In this document: piece by piece, positions 18,459-26,838 of the stretch
Layout of the letters: each line of letters starts with the position of its first letter
Numbering within the stretch: position 1 is the first letter of the stretch
Source: UBA1067 sp050874585
GTDB lineage: Bacteria; Verrucomicrobiota; Kiritimatiellia; RFP12; UBA1067
DNA: 64,000 nucleotides
Direction: 5' to 3'
Assembly: GCA_050874585.1 (NCBI GenBank)
Contig: JBNMKZ010000007.1
Span: 1 to 64,000, forward strand
Made by a program: the position numbers and the translations under genes
Notes under the pieces: generated by a model
What the model was told of the DNA's origin: nothing
Database searches by the model: none
The model's input: only the letters and a program-made list of their open reading frames with translations

Positions 18459-18794
18459 TCAGTTCTTGGCCGAAGCCGCACGCTGCTTGCGCACCGTGCC
18501 CTTGCGCGCCTTGACGCGCATACGCAGGAGCTGACGCTCCGCACGCGCCGCCGCCGTGTCGATCACGCTCTTCGCGCTCTCGGAGAACTCCTTCGCGCCG
18601 ACGGCCGTCTCGCCGAGACGGTTCGCCACGACTTCGGCCATGTACATGTGCTTCTTGACGTCAATGTCAATGACCACGGAGACCTTCGTCACCTTCGGAA
18701 AGCGTTCAACAAGCTTCGCCATACGCGCCTCGGCGTATGACTTGAGCGACTCAATCCGCACGTCGCTGTGCCTCATCGTTACTTCAATGCTCAT
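18459..18794 (-). CDS. hpf: Ribosome hibernation promoting factor / sigma-54 modulation family protein
   Basis: This 111-residue protein of the S30AE family begins with IEVTMRHSDVRIESLKSYAEARMAKL, which forms the first strand and helix. VSVVIDIDVKKHMYMAEVVANR follows. This is the short form, without the long C-terminal dimerisation domain. It binds the small ribosomal subunit and helps store idle ribosomes. Its place after lptB and before hprK mirrors the lpt-hpf-pts clusters of many Gram-negative bacteria. Confidence 0.88.
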   Translation of the reverse strand: MSIEVTMRHSDVRIESLKSYAEARMAKLVERFPKVTKVSVVIDIDVKKHMYMAEVVANRLGETAVGAKEFSESAKSVIDTAAARAERQLLRMRVKARKGTVRKQRAASAKN

Positions 18795-18848
18795 CTTTTT
18801 CCTCCTTCTTGTTGTGTATGTAGTGTTCGTCCAAAAATCCTCGTCCGT

Positions 18849-19646
18849 TTACATTCGGAAGCCATCGCCCAGATAGCGCGCCCGCACCTCGGGATCCTCC
18901 ACGAGTTCGGCGGTCGTACCCGCCTTGAGCAACTGCCCGTTGTAGACCATGTAAGCGCGGTCGACGACGGACAGCGTCTCGCGCACGTTGTGGTCGGTGA
19001 TGATGATTCCAAGTCCCTGCCGCGCCAACCGGCGCACGATGTCCTGGATCTCGTTCACGCTGAGCGGGTCAACGCCTGCAAAGGGTTCGTCCAACATCAG
19101 GATGGACGGGTTGCGCACCAGCGACCGGGCTATCTCCAGCTTGCGCCGCTCGCCACCCGAAAGCGTATACGCCGGTTGCTTCGCGACCTTCATGAGATCG
19201 AAGGGCTCCAGCAGTTCCTCGGCACGGGCCATGCGCGCCTTCCGTGAGAGAGGCAGGGTCTCCAAAATCGCCATGACATTGTCCCAGACGGACAGCTTGC
19301 GGAAGATACTCGCCTCCTGCGCCAAGTAGCCAAGCCCGTTCCGCGCCCGCATGAAAACTGGCATCCGCGTCAAATCCTTGCCGCGAAACTCCACCTTGCC
19401 GCCGTCGGGACGCACCAGCCCGACAATCATGTAGAAGGTCGTCGTCTTGCCCGCCCCGTTCGGCCCGAGAAGACCGACAATCTCACCGCAGCTGACTTCC
19501 ATCGACATCCCGTTGACGACCGTGCGGTCGCCATAGACCTTCACAAGGCCCGTCGCCCGCAGGTCGGGTTCGCGCCGCCCCATGTCGCCGCCGCGCTCCT
19601 CGGCCATCGCCTTCATCGCGCCCAATACCGGATCGTCATTCGTCAT
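18849..19646 (-). CDS. lptB: LPS export ABC transporter ATP-binding protein LptB
   Basis: This 265-residue ATPase has Walker A GPNGAGKTTTFYMIVGL, the ABC signature LSGGERRKLEIARSL and Walker B PSILMLDEPFAGVDP. The LptB-type H-loop ITDHNVRETL is present. It powers extraction of LPS from the inner membrane with LptFG. The start overlaps the upstream LptC/A-like gene by 4 bp. About 25 extra N-terminal residues before the usual LptB start could mean an internal ATG is used. lptF and lptG are not in the window. Confidence 0.93.
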   Translation of the reverse strand: MTNDDPVLGAMKAMAEERGGDMGRREPDLRATGLVKVYGDRTVVNGMSMEVSCGEIVGLLGPNGAGKTTTFYMIVGLVRPDGGKVEFRGKDLTRMPVFMRARNGLGYLAQEASIFRKLSVWDNVMAILETLPLSRKARMARAEELLEPFDLMKVAKQPAYTLSGGERRKLEIARSLVRNPSILMLDEPFAGVDPLSVNEIQDIVRRLARQGLGIIITDHNVRETLSVVDRAYMVYNGQLLKAGTTAELVEDPEVRARYLGDGFRM

Positions 19647-20563
19647 TTCATCCCCCCTGGCAACTGAAGCCCGTTCGTTTCGATTGTCACGCGGGAATCG
19701 AGCACCTCCACCTGCTCCGAGTCGAGCCAGAAGCGGATGCGCCGCCCTTCAACCGTACCCTTGCGACTACCGGCAACCGAAAGCCGCGCCAAATTGTTCG
19801 TCCCATCACCAAACATGGTCACGCGTGACGTGCCGTCCTGCTTCTGGTAGACGGCTCGTGCACATGTCCCCGTCTTGTCATCGCTCGTCACCCGAACGCC
19901 TCCCAGCGCAACAATCCGCCGCACGTCATTCGTCCCCTCGATGAAGGCGAAAGCCCGCTCGCACGAAAGGTGGCACGGCTGGTCCTTCATCTCGTGGACA
20001 ACCTCGACCGCCCCATCGAACATGGCCACACCGGCGCGGCGGTCGTAGTCCGCCGCACGGGACGTGAGCACATTGCCGTCCGCCTTCAGGTGAACGTTCG
20101 TCGAAATCATCACGTACTCATCCGATGCCGAGAAGTAGACACCCGCACCCGAGAGGTCCGCCTGTTCCCGATAGGAGGCCGAAGCCTGCCCCTCGGCCCA
20201 GCCGCTCCGCGTCGCACGATCCACCACGCAGTTGTCCGCGTCAATTGTGGACTCGACCGTCCCGTCTTCGCGGAACTGCCGAATCTGGACGCCCGAGCAC
20301 CAAATCAACCCCTCCTTTAGGAAGAACTGCGCCCGCTGGGCGAAGACGCTCGTCTTCACCGAACCGTCGGGATGGTTCTCCACTGGAACGGTCACATTCT
20401 CCGCCGGACTCTGCACGGCCGCCGCGCACATACGATACGCCGCCCGCAGCCGGTCGGCCTCACGCAAGTGCTCCGCACGACCCGCCATCCAGGATGCCGA
20501 GTCAAACGCCGCGAACAGGGGGAGCGTCAGGCCAACAAGCGCAATCTCAGCGAATATCCGCAT
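19643..20563 (-). CDS. LptC/LptA-like periplasmic LPS transport protein
   Basis: This is about 306 residues from the ATG at 20563, with a signal peptide (MRIFAEIALVGLTLPLFAA). The body has repeated OstA-type beta strands: VFAQRAQFFLKEGLIWCSGVQIRQ, SADEYVMISTNVHLKADGNVL-like units and MFDGAVEVVHE. The length suggests LptC and LptA folds combined in one chain. It sits between kdsA (17-bp overlap) and lptB (4-bp overlap). It is expected to form part of the periplasmic bridge that carries LPS to the outer membrane. The family call rests on strand pattern and neighbours. Confidence 0.75.
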   Translation of the reverse strand: MRIFAEIALVGLTLPLFAAFDSASWMAGRAEHLREADRLRAAYRMCAAAVQSPAENVTVPVENHPDGSVKTSVFAQRAQFFLKEGLIWCSGVQIRQFREDGTVESTIDADNCVVDRATRSGWAEGQASASYREQADLSGAGVYFSASDEYVMISTNVHLKADGNVLTSRAADYDRRAGVAMFDGAVEVVHEMKDQPCHLSCERAFAFIEGTNDVRRIVALGGVRVTSDDKTGTCARAVYQKQDGTSRVTMFGDGTNNLARLSVAGSRKGTVEGRRIRFWLDSEQVEVLDSRVTIETNGLQLPGGMK

Positions 20564-21362
20564 GAATTCGAAGCAACACCTTCCAGAGTTTCTCAAGTTC
20601 TGCAAACCGAATCGCATTCGCCGCGTCGCTTTTCGCGACCTTCGGGTTCATGTGCGTCTCCATGAAAACGCCGTCCACGCCCGTGGCAACCGCCGCGCGC
20701 GCAATCGCCGGCGCATACTTTCCATCGCCGCCGGAGCCCGTGCCCAGTCCGCCCGGACGCTGCACCGAGTGCGTGGCATCCATCACCACGGGGTAGCCGA
20801 GCTCGCGCATAATCAGCAGCGAACGCATATCCGCCACGAGGTTGTGGTAGCCGAACGAAGCGCCGCGCTCGCAGAGGACAATGCGCCGATTTCCCGTCGA
20901 CTCAATCTTGCGAATGACCTGGGCCATGTCCTCCGGGGCCATGAACTGCCCCTTCTTCACGTTCACCACGGCCCCCGTTTCGCCCGCCGCAACAACCAAA
21001 TCAGTCTGCCGCGCCAGGAACGCGGGAATCTGCAGCACGTCGCACACCTCTGCCACCGGCTTCGCCTGCCACGGCTCATGAATGTCCGTCAGCACGGGAA
21101 CATCAAATGTCGAGCGGACCTCGGCGAGAACCTCAAGGCCCTTCTCAAGCCCCGGTCCACGGAAGGAATCCACACTCGTACGATTCGCCTTGTCAAAACT
21201 CGCCTTGAAGATGAGCTTCGCCTTCAGCTTCTTCGCCAAAGCCGTCAACCGCTTCGCCAGGTCAAGTGCCATCTCACGCGACTCAATCACGCACGGTCCC
21301 GCAATGAACGTCAGACCGCCGTCGCCAAATGACACGCCCTTATCGACTAACACTTTCTTCAT
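20547..21362 (-). CDS. kdsA: 3-deoxy-8-phosphooctulonate synthase (KDO-8-P synthase)
   Basis: This is 271 residues. It joins arabinose 5-phosphate and phosphoenolpyruvate to make KDO 8-phosphate for LPS. Motifs seen are FIAGPCVIESREMALDLA, KASFDKANRTSVDSFRGPG, VLTDIHEP, LCERGASFGYHNLVADMRSL and DATHSVQRPG. The ATG at 21362 is preceded by TATAAT with a 7-base gap, so the transcript is probably leaderless. It starts the long operon that runs to nadE. Confidence 0.95.
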   Translation of the reverse strand: MKKVLVDKGVSFGDGGLTFIAGPCVIESREMALDLAKRLTALAKKLKAKLIFKASFDKANRTSVDSFRGPGLEKGLEVLAEVRSTFDVPVLTDIHEPWQAKPVAEVCDVLQIPAFLARQTDLVVAAGETGAVVNVKKGQFMAPEDMAQVIRKIESTGNRRIVLCERGASFGYHNLVADMRSLLIMRELGYPVVMDATHSVQRPGGLGTGSGGDGKYAPAIARAAVATGVDGVFMETHMNPKVAKSDAANAIRFAELEKLWKVLLRIHADIR

Positions 21363-21369
21363 GGCCTTT

Positions 21370-21375
21370 ATTATA
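21370..21375 (-). promoter_or_regulatory. -10 box of the kdsA operon, leaderless type
   Basis: TATAAT on the minus strand lies 7 bases before the kdsA ATG, so transcription would start at or next to the start codon. No ribosome site fits between. This is the only clear promoter for the kdsA-to-nadE run. Confidence 0.6.
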
Positions 21376-21501
21376 CCATAATCGTGCGGTATCTTACTAC
21401 TCCCCTTTACGCCAGAATCGCATCCGTTCGCGTCTGCCAGCCCCCACAGAAAACCAATTCGTCCGACACGACGGCCACGGAAAATGGTAGAATGCTCTCT
21501 C

Positions 21502-22098
21502 ATGGAAACGGCACCTGTCATTCCGTCCTTTGTCACGAGCTATGCCTCCCCGCTGGGCGGCATCACGCTCGCGAGCGACGGCCACGCTCTCACGGGACTC
21601 TGGTTCGATGGCCAGCGGCACGACCGCGCAACCCTCGGCGACCAACCGACCATGCGTCAAGACCTGCTGGCCTTCCATCGTGCTCGCGCCTGGCTCGACC
21701 TCTACTTTCGCGGCACCGTTCCTCCATTCACGCCCCCTCTCATCACCCACGGCTCCGACTTTCGGCGGCTCGTTGCCGCCGTCATGCTGGACATTCCGTT
21801 CGGACGGACCACAACCTATGGTGCAATCGCCCGCGAGGTTGCACGCCGAACGGGGGAGCCCCACATTTCCGCCCAAGCCGTCGGACAAGCCGTTGGACGC
21901 AACCCGATTGCACTCATCGTCCCCTGCCATCGCGTCGTTGGACACGACGGCCGCCTGACGGGATACGCCGGTGGACTCGAACGGAAACAATGGCTTCTCG
22001 AACACGAAAAAATGATGGGAAATCCTCTCCAAGCCGAAGGCTCGCTTTCCGAACTGGTGGGCGATACTGGACTCGGACCAGTGACCCCTACCGTGTGA
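21502..22098 (+). CDS. ogt: Methylated-DNA-protein cysteine methyltransferase
   Basis: This is about 198 residues from the ATG at 21502, which follows TAGAAT (21488-21493) by 8 bases; an in-frame ATG at 21484 overlaps that box. The protein repairs O6-methylguanine by transferring the methyl group to its own Cys in VPCHRVVG. Also seen are IPFGRTTTYGAIAREVA, QAVGQAVGRNPIA and GYAGGLERKQWLLEHE. The family normally ends soon after that point. Here the frame continues about 30 residues and the last 15 codons run antisense through the tRNA-Val gene. Confidence 0.9.
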   Translation: METAPVIPSFVTSYASPLGGITLASDGHALTGLWFDGQRHDRATLGDQPTMRQDLLAFHRARAWLDLYFRGTVPPFTPPLITHGSDFRRLVAAVMLDIPFGRTTTYGAIAREVARRTGEPHISAQAVGQAVGRNPIALIVPCHRVVGHDGRLTGYAGGLERKQWLLEHEKMMGNPLQAEGSLSELVGDTGLGPVTPTV

Positions 22099-22131
22099 AG
22101 GTAATGCTCTAACCAACTGAGCTAATCGCCC
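22055..22131 (-). tRNA. tRNA-Val (anticodon CAC)
   Basis: The cloverleaf on the minus strand has acceptor GGGCGAT pairing with ATCGCCC, then ACCA encoded at the 3' end. The D arm has TTAGCTCAGTTGGTTAGAG, the anticodon stem is TTACC/GGTAG with loop TTCACAC (anticodon CAC, 22095-22097), and the T loop is TCCGAGT. A TATACT-like box lies upstream near 22152. The 3' half overlaps the end of the ogt reading frame on the other strand. Confidence 0.93.
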
Positions 22132-22376
22132 AGCACGGAAAACGGGGCATAGTATATCATAACCCGCCGACCCGTGACAAGGGGGTAAATTCATCCTTAT
22201 CCCGAAAATCCGGAATGAGGGTGGAATGGACGCATCTCAACCGCGCCATTCCGAGCCGCGCACAACGCGATGCGCACGACTCGGTTCTGTCGTGCGCATC
22301 TCAGGACCCTGCCGTGCGCACCACGCAATGCCGCGATGCGCACGACGCTTGCAGGGCGCGGTATCCCCACTCCCTC
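22132..22376. repeat. Intergenic inverted repeats GATGCGCACGAC
   Basis: The 12-mer GATGCGCACGAC occurs at about 22269 and 22333 and as its reverse complement near 22289. The first pair forms a 12-bp stem with an 8-base loop. A partial copy CCGTGCGCACC lies between. The stretch lies after the DUF2130 gene on the minus strand and may serve as a terminator. No gene is seen. Confidence 0.5.
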
Positions 22377-23807
22377 TTATTCCTCCCCTTCCGCCGACTT
22401 TCCACGCACCTCGTCGAACTTCGCCTTCATCGTCGGATTGTTGCGCGTCAGTTTCTTGATGGTGAGCGCATCGGCCTTGTCGTTGGCAAGACGCAGGTTC
22501 CGCTCGCTGCCGACCAGGTTCTCCTTGATCTTCTGCAGGTGCTCAATCGTCTTGTCAATTTCCTCGATGGCCTTGCCGAACTTCTCGCTCGCAAGGCGAC
22601 AGTTGTTGGCGAACCGCGTCTTGAAGTCAACAAGCTGATTCTCGAAGTTGGTGACATCCACCGACTGGCTCTGCGCCACGACCAACTGCCGCCGATACTC
22701 CAGGCTCTTCTTCGAGGTCTGCACAAGAAGACCGATAAGCGGCAGGAAGAACTGCGGACGAATGACGTACATCTTGTCGTAGCGGTAGGACACGTCGACA
22801 ATGCCGCCGTTGTAGAGTTCGCTGTCGGGTTCGAGCAACGAGACGAGTACGGCGAACTCGCACTTCTTGGCGCGGCGGTCGGCATCGAGCTTCTTGAAGA
22901 AGTCCTCGTTCTTGTGCTTGGTGGCCGTCTCATCCGCCTCATTCTTCATCTCGAACATGATGGAAATGTATTCCGTCCCATCCTCGTCAAAGTCACGGAA
23001 GATGAAGTCCCCCTTCGAACCACCCGACGCGTCGTTATCCTTCTCAAAGTAGGCACGCGGCATCATCGAGCGCAGCGTCTGGTTGAACTGTGTGCTGCAG
23101 TGGATCTCAAGCGTCTCGCCAATCATCTTGGTCGACATCCGCGTCTTGAGATCCTTGTAGTAGTCCACCTGCTCCTGGGCCGTGCGCAACTGCATCTCGA
23201 ACTCCTTGCGGACGGCATTCTCGTGGAGGACGGCCTTCTGGCGGTCGAGTTCGGCGGCCGCACGAAGCTGCGCAATTTCCGTCTCCTTGCCCTGAAGAAC
23301 GGCCTGCGCCTTGCGCTGCTCCTCAAGGACGGCAATGCGCAGGCGGTTGTCGCCATCGCTGACGGACGCTTTCAGCGCGTCAATTTCGCGTTCCTTGCCA
23401 GCCAGCGCAAGCGACAGTTCGGAAGCCTTCTTCTGTTCGGCCTCCGCCAGCTGGGTCTTCAGCCGCGTCACTTCCGCCTGCTGCTCGGAACGGAGGCGAT
23501 CGATCTCATTCTGCCGCTCCGACTTCAGCAGTTTCAGCTGTCCCTGATTCTCGGCTTTCAGGCGGTCGATTTCCGCCTGCTTTTCGGAGAGCGCGGCATC
23601 CTTCTTGCCAAGCGCTTCCTGATAGTTCTTCTCGGCCGTGGCCGTGGCAAGCCGTTCCTCGGCCTTCTGCCGCTTGCTGAGTTCCGCCAAGCGGCGATCC
23701 AACTCGGCATTGAATTCCTCGTTCTTCACCTGATTGAGAATCGCGGCATAGCCGGCCTCGTCAACGGTGAACGCCTTGTGACAGTTCGGGCAAATCAGTT
23801 CTTTCAT
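22377..23807 (-). CDS. DUF2130 family coiled-coil protein
   Basis: This is a 476-residue protein. A short zinc-ribbon-like start (ICPNCHKAFTV) is followed by a coiled coil over about residues 35-200, rich in Lys, Glu and Arg heptads. The C-terminal DUF2130 domain has GETLEIHCSTQFNQTL, KGDFIFRDFDEDGTEYISIMFEMKNE and the VLVSLLEPDSELYNGGIVDVSYRYDKMYVIRPQ region. The conserved acidic and Lys residues there resemble a PD-(D/E)xK nuclease fold, which is my inference. A TATAAT box lies about 75 bp upstream. The cellular function is not known. Confidence 0.85.
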   Translation of the reverse strand: MKELICPNCHKAFTVDEAGYAAILNQVKNEEFNAELDRRLAELSKRQKAEERLATATAEKNYQEALGKKDAALSEKQAEIDRLKAENQGQLKLLKSERQNEIDRLRSEQQAEVTRLKTQLAEAEQKKASELSLALAGKEREIDALKASVSDGDNRLRIAVLEEQRKAQAVLQGKETEIAQLRAAAELDRQKAVLHENAVRKEFEMQLRTAQEQVDYYKDLKTRMSTKMIGETLEIHCSTQFNQTLRSMMPRAYFEKDNDASGGSKGDFIFRDFDEDGTEYISIMFEMKNEADETATKHKNEDFFKKLDADRRAKKCEFAVLVSLLEPDSELYNGGIVDVSYRYDKMYVIRPQFFLPLIGLLVQTSKKSLEYRRQLVVAQSQSVDVTNFENQLVDFKTRFANNCRLASEKFGKAIEEIDKTIEHLQKIKENLVGSERNLRLANDKADALTIKKLTRNNPTMKAKFDEVRGKSAEGEE

Positions 23808-24135
23808 GTCAATCCAATCGTCTGCGTCAGTCGTTACTTCAGTTCCTTATCTCCAAGAGGACTCATTCCCCTCAAGACGCGCCTATTATAGCACATCTCC
23901 TTCAGCGACAAGCGGAATTGGATATCCGCAGACATCCGCAGGCAAGGCTGGGCAAACGCGGCACTTCACGAACCGCATCCCTGCAAGGAATAGGTTGAAC
24001 TATCGCAAAGCAATCTAATCAATCTTCATCGCCTTTCGGCTCGGGTAGTGGTTGGCAGTTGAGGGAAATCCAATGCCTTTCTTACTGCTTCTTCGTATGA
24101 TATTTCGTTTCTCATTTCAGTTCCTTTTGTGTGCT
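23808..24135. other. Intergenic stretch with a 20-bp direct repeat and an orphan CRISPR-like repeat
   Basis: The DUF2130 promoter (TATAAT on minus near 23884) lies here. GCGGATGTCTGCGGATATCC (minus strand) at 23920-23939 recurs exactly at 26773-26792. At 24031-24058 there are 28 bases matching the 3' part of the CRISPR repeat with 3 differences. No gene is visible in the rest. Confidence 0.55.
24031..24058 (-). repeat. Isolated decayed CRISPR repeat
   Basis: This 28-base segment matches positions 10-37 of the array repeat (plus-strand reading) with three substitutions. It shares the GGCTCGGG variant with the terminal degenerate repeat at 24409. It lies about 350 bp beyond the array end, with a small gene between. 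It suggests the array once reached further or that DNA was inserted into it. Confidence 0.6.
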
Positions 24136-24345
24136 TTACATCAAGAAACCAATATCTTGACGAATACCCCTCATCATGTCTCTCATCATATTACTATTGC
24201 GATTAAATTCAGACATAATATTGCTATTATGTTGCGTAATCGCCTCAAGCGTCTTGTTCATCACCTCCAACTGTTCTTCCATCAATTTCTTGATTTCATC
24301 AAGCCTGTCGCTTAGTTCGTTCATTTTATCGTTTAGTTCGTTCAT
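24136..24345 (-). CDS. Small coiled-coil protein beside the CRISPR array
   Basis: This is 69 residues from the ATG at 24345, which has AAAGGA 9 bases upstream; an in-frame ATG at 24363 is also possible. The sequence is one long amphipathic helix with heptads (MNELNDKMNELSDRLDEI, then KKLMEEQLEVMNKTLEAI), followed by a polar Met/Asn/Arg-rich tail. The DNA is AT-rich, unlike the surroundings. It lies directly after the trailer end of the array, before the isolated repeat, on the same strand as the cas genes. I know no family for it. A link to the CRISPR system is only positional. Confidence 0.5.
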   Translation of the reverse strand: MNELNDKMNELSDRLDEIKKLMEEQLEVMNKTLEAITQHNSNIMSEFNRNSNMMRDMMRGIRQDIGFLM

Positions 24346-24408
24346 TTTAGTTTTTCCTTTCATTGATATATTTAATTTCGCATACCTTACTCTATCTTCC
24401 TTGGCCTT

Positions 24409-25215
24409 AATTGCCTTTCGGCTCGGGAAGTGGTTGGTAGTCGGGTCGTGGCGTAATCCGCCCTGCGGCGGCGGGGCATTTGTCTCAATTGCCTTTCGGC
24501 TTGGGAAGTGGTTGGTAGGTGGCGAGATGGGGTGATTTCCCTCGCCGCACGGCGCGGCGAGTCTCAATTGCCTTTCGGCTTGGGAAGTGGTTGGTAGGCC
24601 GCGATTGTCGGGGCGACCTATGTCGCCGCCGCAAGGAGGTCTCAATTGCCTTTCGGCTTGGGAAGTGGTTGGTAGGCCGCGATTGTCGGGGCGACCTATG
24701 TCGCCGCCGCAAGGAGGTCTCAATTGCCTTTCGGCTTGGGAAGTGGTTGGTAGTCTCGCAAGTCGGCCGCAACCGTGCAGATGTCCCTGCACAGTCTCAA
24801 TTGCCTTTCGGCTTGGGAAGTGGTTGGTAGGTTTACGACGACTGGTCGCGTGCGCCTTATGCCGCCTATAAGTCTCAATTGCCTTTCGGCTTGGGAAGTG
24901 GTTGGTAGTCAACGGCGTCCCGTTTTGGGCAAATTTGGACGAAGTCGTCTCAATTGCCTTTCGGCTTGGGAAGTGGTTGGTAGGTGGTTGCGGGCCGCGA
25001 GGACCTTACCCTTGCGGACGCGTTGGTCTCAATTGCCTTTCGGCTTGGGAAGTGGTTGGTAGCTGAGAAAGGCTCTCAAAGAAATGGAGGTCGAATGGGC
25101 TTGTCTCAATTGCCTTTCGGCTTGGGAAGTGGTTGGTAGTTGCCGAGTATGCCCACACAAAGGGCATACTCCGGGCGGGTCTCAATTGCCTTTCGGCTTG
25201 GGAAGTGGTTGGTAG
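24409..25215 (-). CRISPR. Type III-B-associated CRISPR array, 11 repeats and 10 spacers
   Basis: The repeat is 37 bp and reads on the minus strand from CTACCAACCACTTCCC to GGCAATTGAGAC, giving an ATTGAGAC 5' handle. Repeats start at 24482, 24561, 24639, 24717, 24794, 24872, 24947, 25026, 25103 and 25179. A 32-bp degenerate one at 24409-24440 marks the old end. Spacers are 38-42 bp. The spacers at 24598-24638 and 24676-24716 are identical. The array follows cas2 on the same strand, so the leader is at 25216-25402 and new spacers would enter near 25215. Confidence 0.97.
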
Positions 25216-25402
25216 TCTATCATATTTTGGGCCTTGTGGGCAAGGGGGTTGCGCAGGGTTTTTGACGGCTGACGCATCTGCCGCGACTTTCACGCCGCGC
25301 TCAGACCATTTTACTCGCTCTTTCTTCATTTTCATTCACTTTCCGTCTGACGGCTGAAGCCCCTTTCGCACACATTTCGTCCGCCGTCAGAACTTGCCGC
25401 GC
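25216..25402 (-). promoter_or_regulatory. CRISPR leader
   Basis: This 187-bp non-coding stretch lies between the cas2 stop and the first leader-side repeat. It contains a repeated GACGGCTGA motif (about 25263 and 25348) and an inverted partner CCGTCAGAA near 25382, with an AT-richer part next to the array. This is where array transcription and spacer integration signals are expected. Confidence 0.6.
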
Positions 25403-25681
25403 CTACAGGACGACCATTTCCTCCGCATTCGGTGTTTCGGGCGCATGGCCCATCCGCCGGATGTTCAGTCGGTCGACCGTGCCAATCCGATAGTCAAAGA
25501 CGCGGTCTTCCTCCTCATCGACGACGCGCTCCAGCTGCTGCCAGAACTGCGCCATCTGCTCGTCCGTCAGGTCGCATTCGAACACGCTCTTTTCCATTCG
25601 GACACCATAATTGGCGCAAATCTTCGCCACGCGGCGAAGGCGACGGGGATGTCCGATGTCATAGGCAATCAGATGGAGCAT
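25403..25681 (-). CDS. cas2: CRISPR-associated endonuclease Cas2
   Basis: This is 92 residues, the normal Cas2 length. The ferredoxin-fold start MLHLIAYDIGHPRRLRRVAKICANYGVRM places the metal-binding Asp at residue 8, and KSVFECDLTDEQMAQF follows. With Cas1 it forms the spacer-integration complex. It is 6 bp downstream of cas1 and immediately before the leader. Confidence 0.95.
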   Translation of the reverse strand: MLHLIAYDIGHPRRLRRVAKICANYGVRMEKSVFECDLTDEQMAQFWQQLERVVDEEEDRVFDYRIGTVDRLNIRRMGHAPETPNAEEMVVL

Positions 25682-25687
25682 ACGCCG

Positions 25688-26686
25688 TTAGGCCGCCTGA
25701 TAGAAACGAAGCGGCGCCTCCCCTTCCAGTTCATCAAGATAGCGGCAGACGGTTACGTCGATCGCGGCACGGACGGTAATCTGCCGCCCATCCCGCAGAA
25801 TCGTGCGCTTCATTTCCGCGTCAAAGGCGCGAAAGACGATGCGCCGCCCTTCGGCGTTCAGGTGGACACCGTCCGTTCCCGCCGACTCGAAATGCTCCTC
25901 GGGGCGGATGCGCCGATGATTGAGGAGGTCCAAGGCCAGGCGATCAGCCAAGACGGGGCGGCACGGCTCCATCAGGTCGAGTGCCAGCGCGGGCGAACGG
26001 TCGTGCCCCCGATGGAAGAATCCGACGGCGACATCCAGTCCATGCGCCCGGACGGCCGCGATAAACTCGTCCGTCAGCAGCGTGTAGAGAAACGACAGCA
26101 AGGCGTTCGCGGCATTTTTGGGCGGCCGCCGCGAACGGCTCTCGAACGGACAGTCCGCCGGGAAGAATTGCGCGAGTGACGCAAAGTAGGCGACGGCGGC
26201 CATACCCTCCAGTCCGCGCACACCGTCCAGCGTCTGAATGGTCGAGAGCCATCCAGCCAGGTTGCTCAGCCGCCTGAAGTGCCAGTCCTCCGTTGGGGAG
26301 AGGTGGCGATTGGCGAAAAGCCTCTGCAGGGTGCGTCGGCTGCAGGCGAGTTTCTCGGCGACAATCCGCCGCGCCATTCCGAGAGAGAAGGACGAATCCG
26401 CCAGCCGCTCGTACTGACGAGCACGGCGATCGGCATGGAAGCCGCCGTCCCCATCCATCAGGCCGCGCCACTGTCCGTTCCCCTTCAGGAAGGAACAGGG
26501 AATGCCGCGATCCATGAGTTCCGCCAAAACGGGGAATGTCACGGCCGGTTCGCCGCAGACAATCAGTCGGTCGACGTTCACGAGCGGAATATTCCGCACG
26601 GAACCGTCCACATGGTCGTGAATGACCAAATGTTCCGACTCAAGCTTGACGCTCAGCGACTTGCGATTGATGACGAGTGTACCCAT
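25688..26686 (-). CDS. cas1: CRISPR-associated endonuclease Cas1
   Basis: This is 332 residues from the ATG at 26686. It is the integrase of spacer acquisition. Catalytic residues are visible: Glu in GVRGLEGMAAVAYF, His in VGFFHRGHDRSPALALDLMEP and the acidic residue at the end of that motif. The N-terminal beta domain has HVDGSVRNIPLVNVDRLIV. No reverse transcriptase is fused. About 150 bp separates it from csx1, and cas2 follows after 6 bp. Confidence 0.95.
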   Translation of the reverse strand: MGTLVINRKSLSVKLESEHLVIHDHVDGSVRNIPLVNVDRLIVCGEPAVTFPVLAELMDRGIPCSFLKGNGQWRGLMDGDGGFHADRRARQYERLADSSFSLGMARRIVAEKLACSRRTLQRLFANRHLSPTEDWHFRRLSNLAGWLSTIQTLDGVRGLEGMAAVAYFASLAQFFPADCPFESRSRRPPKNAANALLSFLYTLLTDEFIAAVRAHGLDVAVGFFHRGHDRSPALALDLMEPCRPVLADRLALDLLNHRRIRPEEHFESAGTDGVHLNAEGRRIVFRAFDAEMKRTILRDGRQITVRAAIDVTVCRYLDELEGEAPLRFYQAA

Positions 26687-26838
26687 CGTTTTGAGTGTGG
26701 AAGGAGGCGAGGCCCCTTTCACGTTTCGATGGGAGATAGTCTACCACATTCAGGCGCGGCGGATGCGATTTAGGATATCCGCAGACATCCGCCGCGCCGA
26801 CATCAGAACCAATTGTCAAAGAGCGAGAGGAAAGGCCG
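26687..26838. other. Spacer between csx1 and cas1 with a 20-bp direct repeat
   Basis: GCGGATGTCTGCGGATATCC (minus strand) at 26773-26792 is an exact copy of 23920-23939. The two copies bound cas1, cas2, the leader, the array and the small coiled-coil gene. No gene is seen here; a weak promoter for cas1 may lie in this gap. Confidence 0.5.

Noticed and set aside
24485..25062. Open frames running through the CRISPR array with repeated NHFPSRKAIET or FRLGKWLV segments
   Set aside because: They are direct translations of the CRISPR repeat; repeat and spacer lengths explain them, and they have no start signals.
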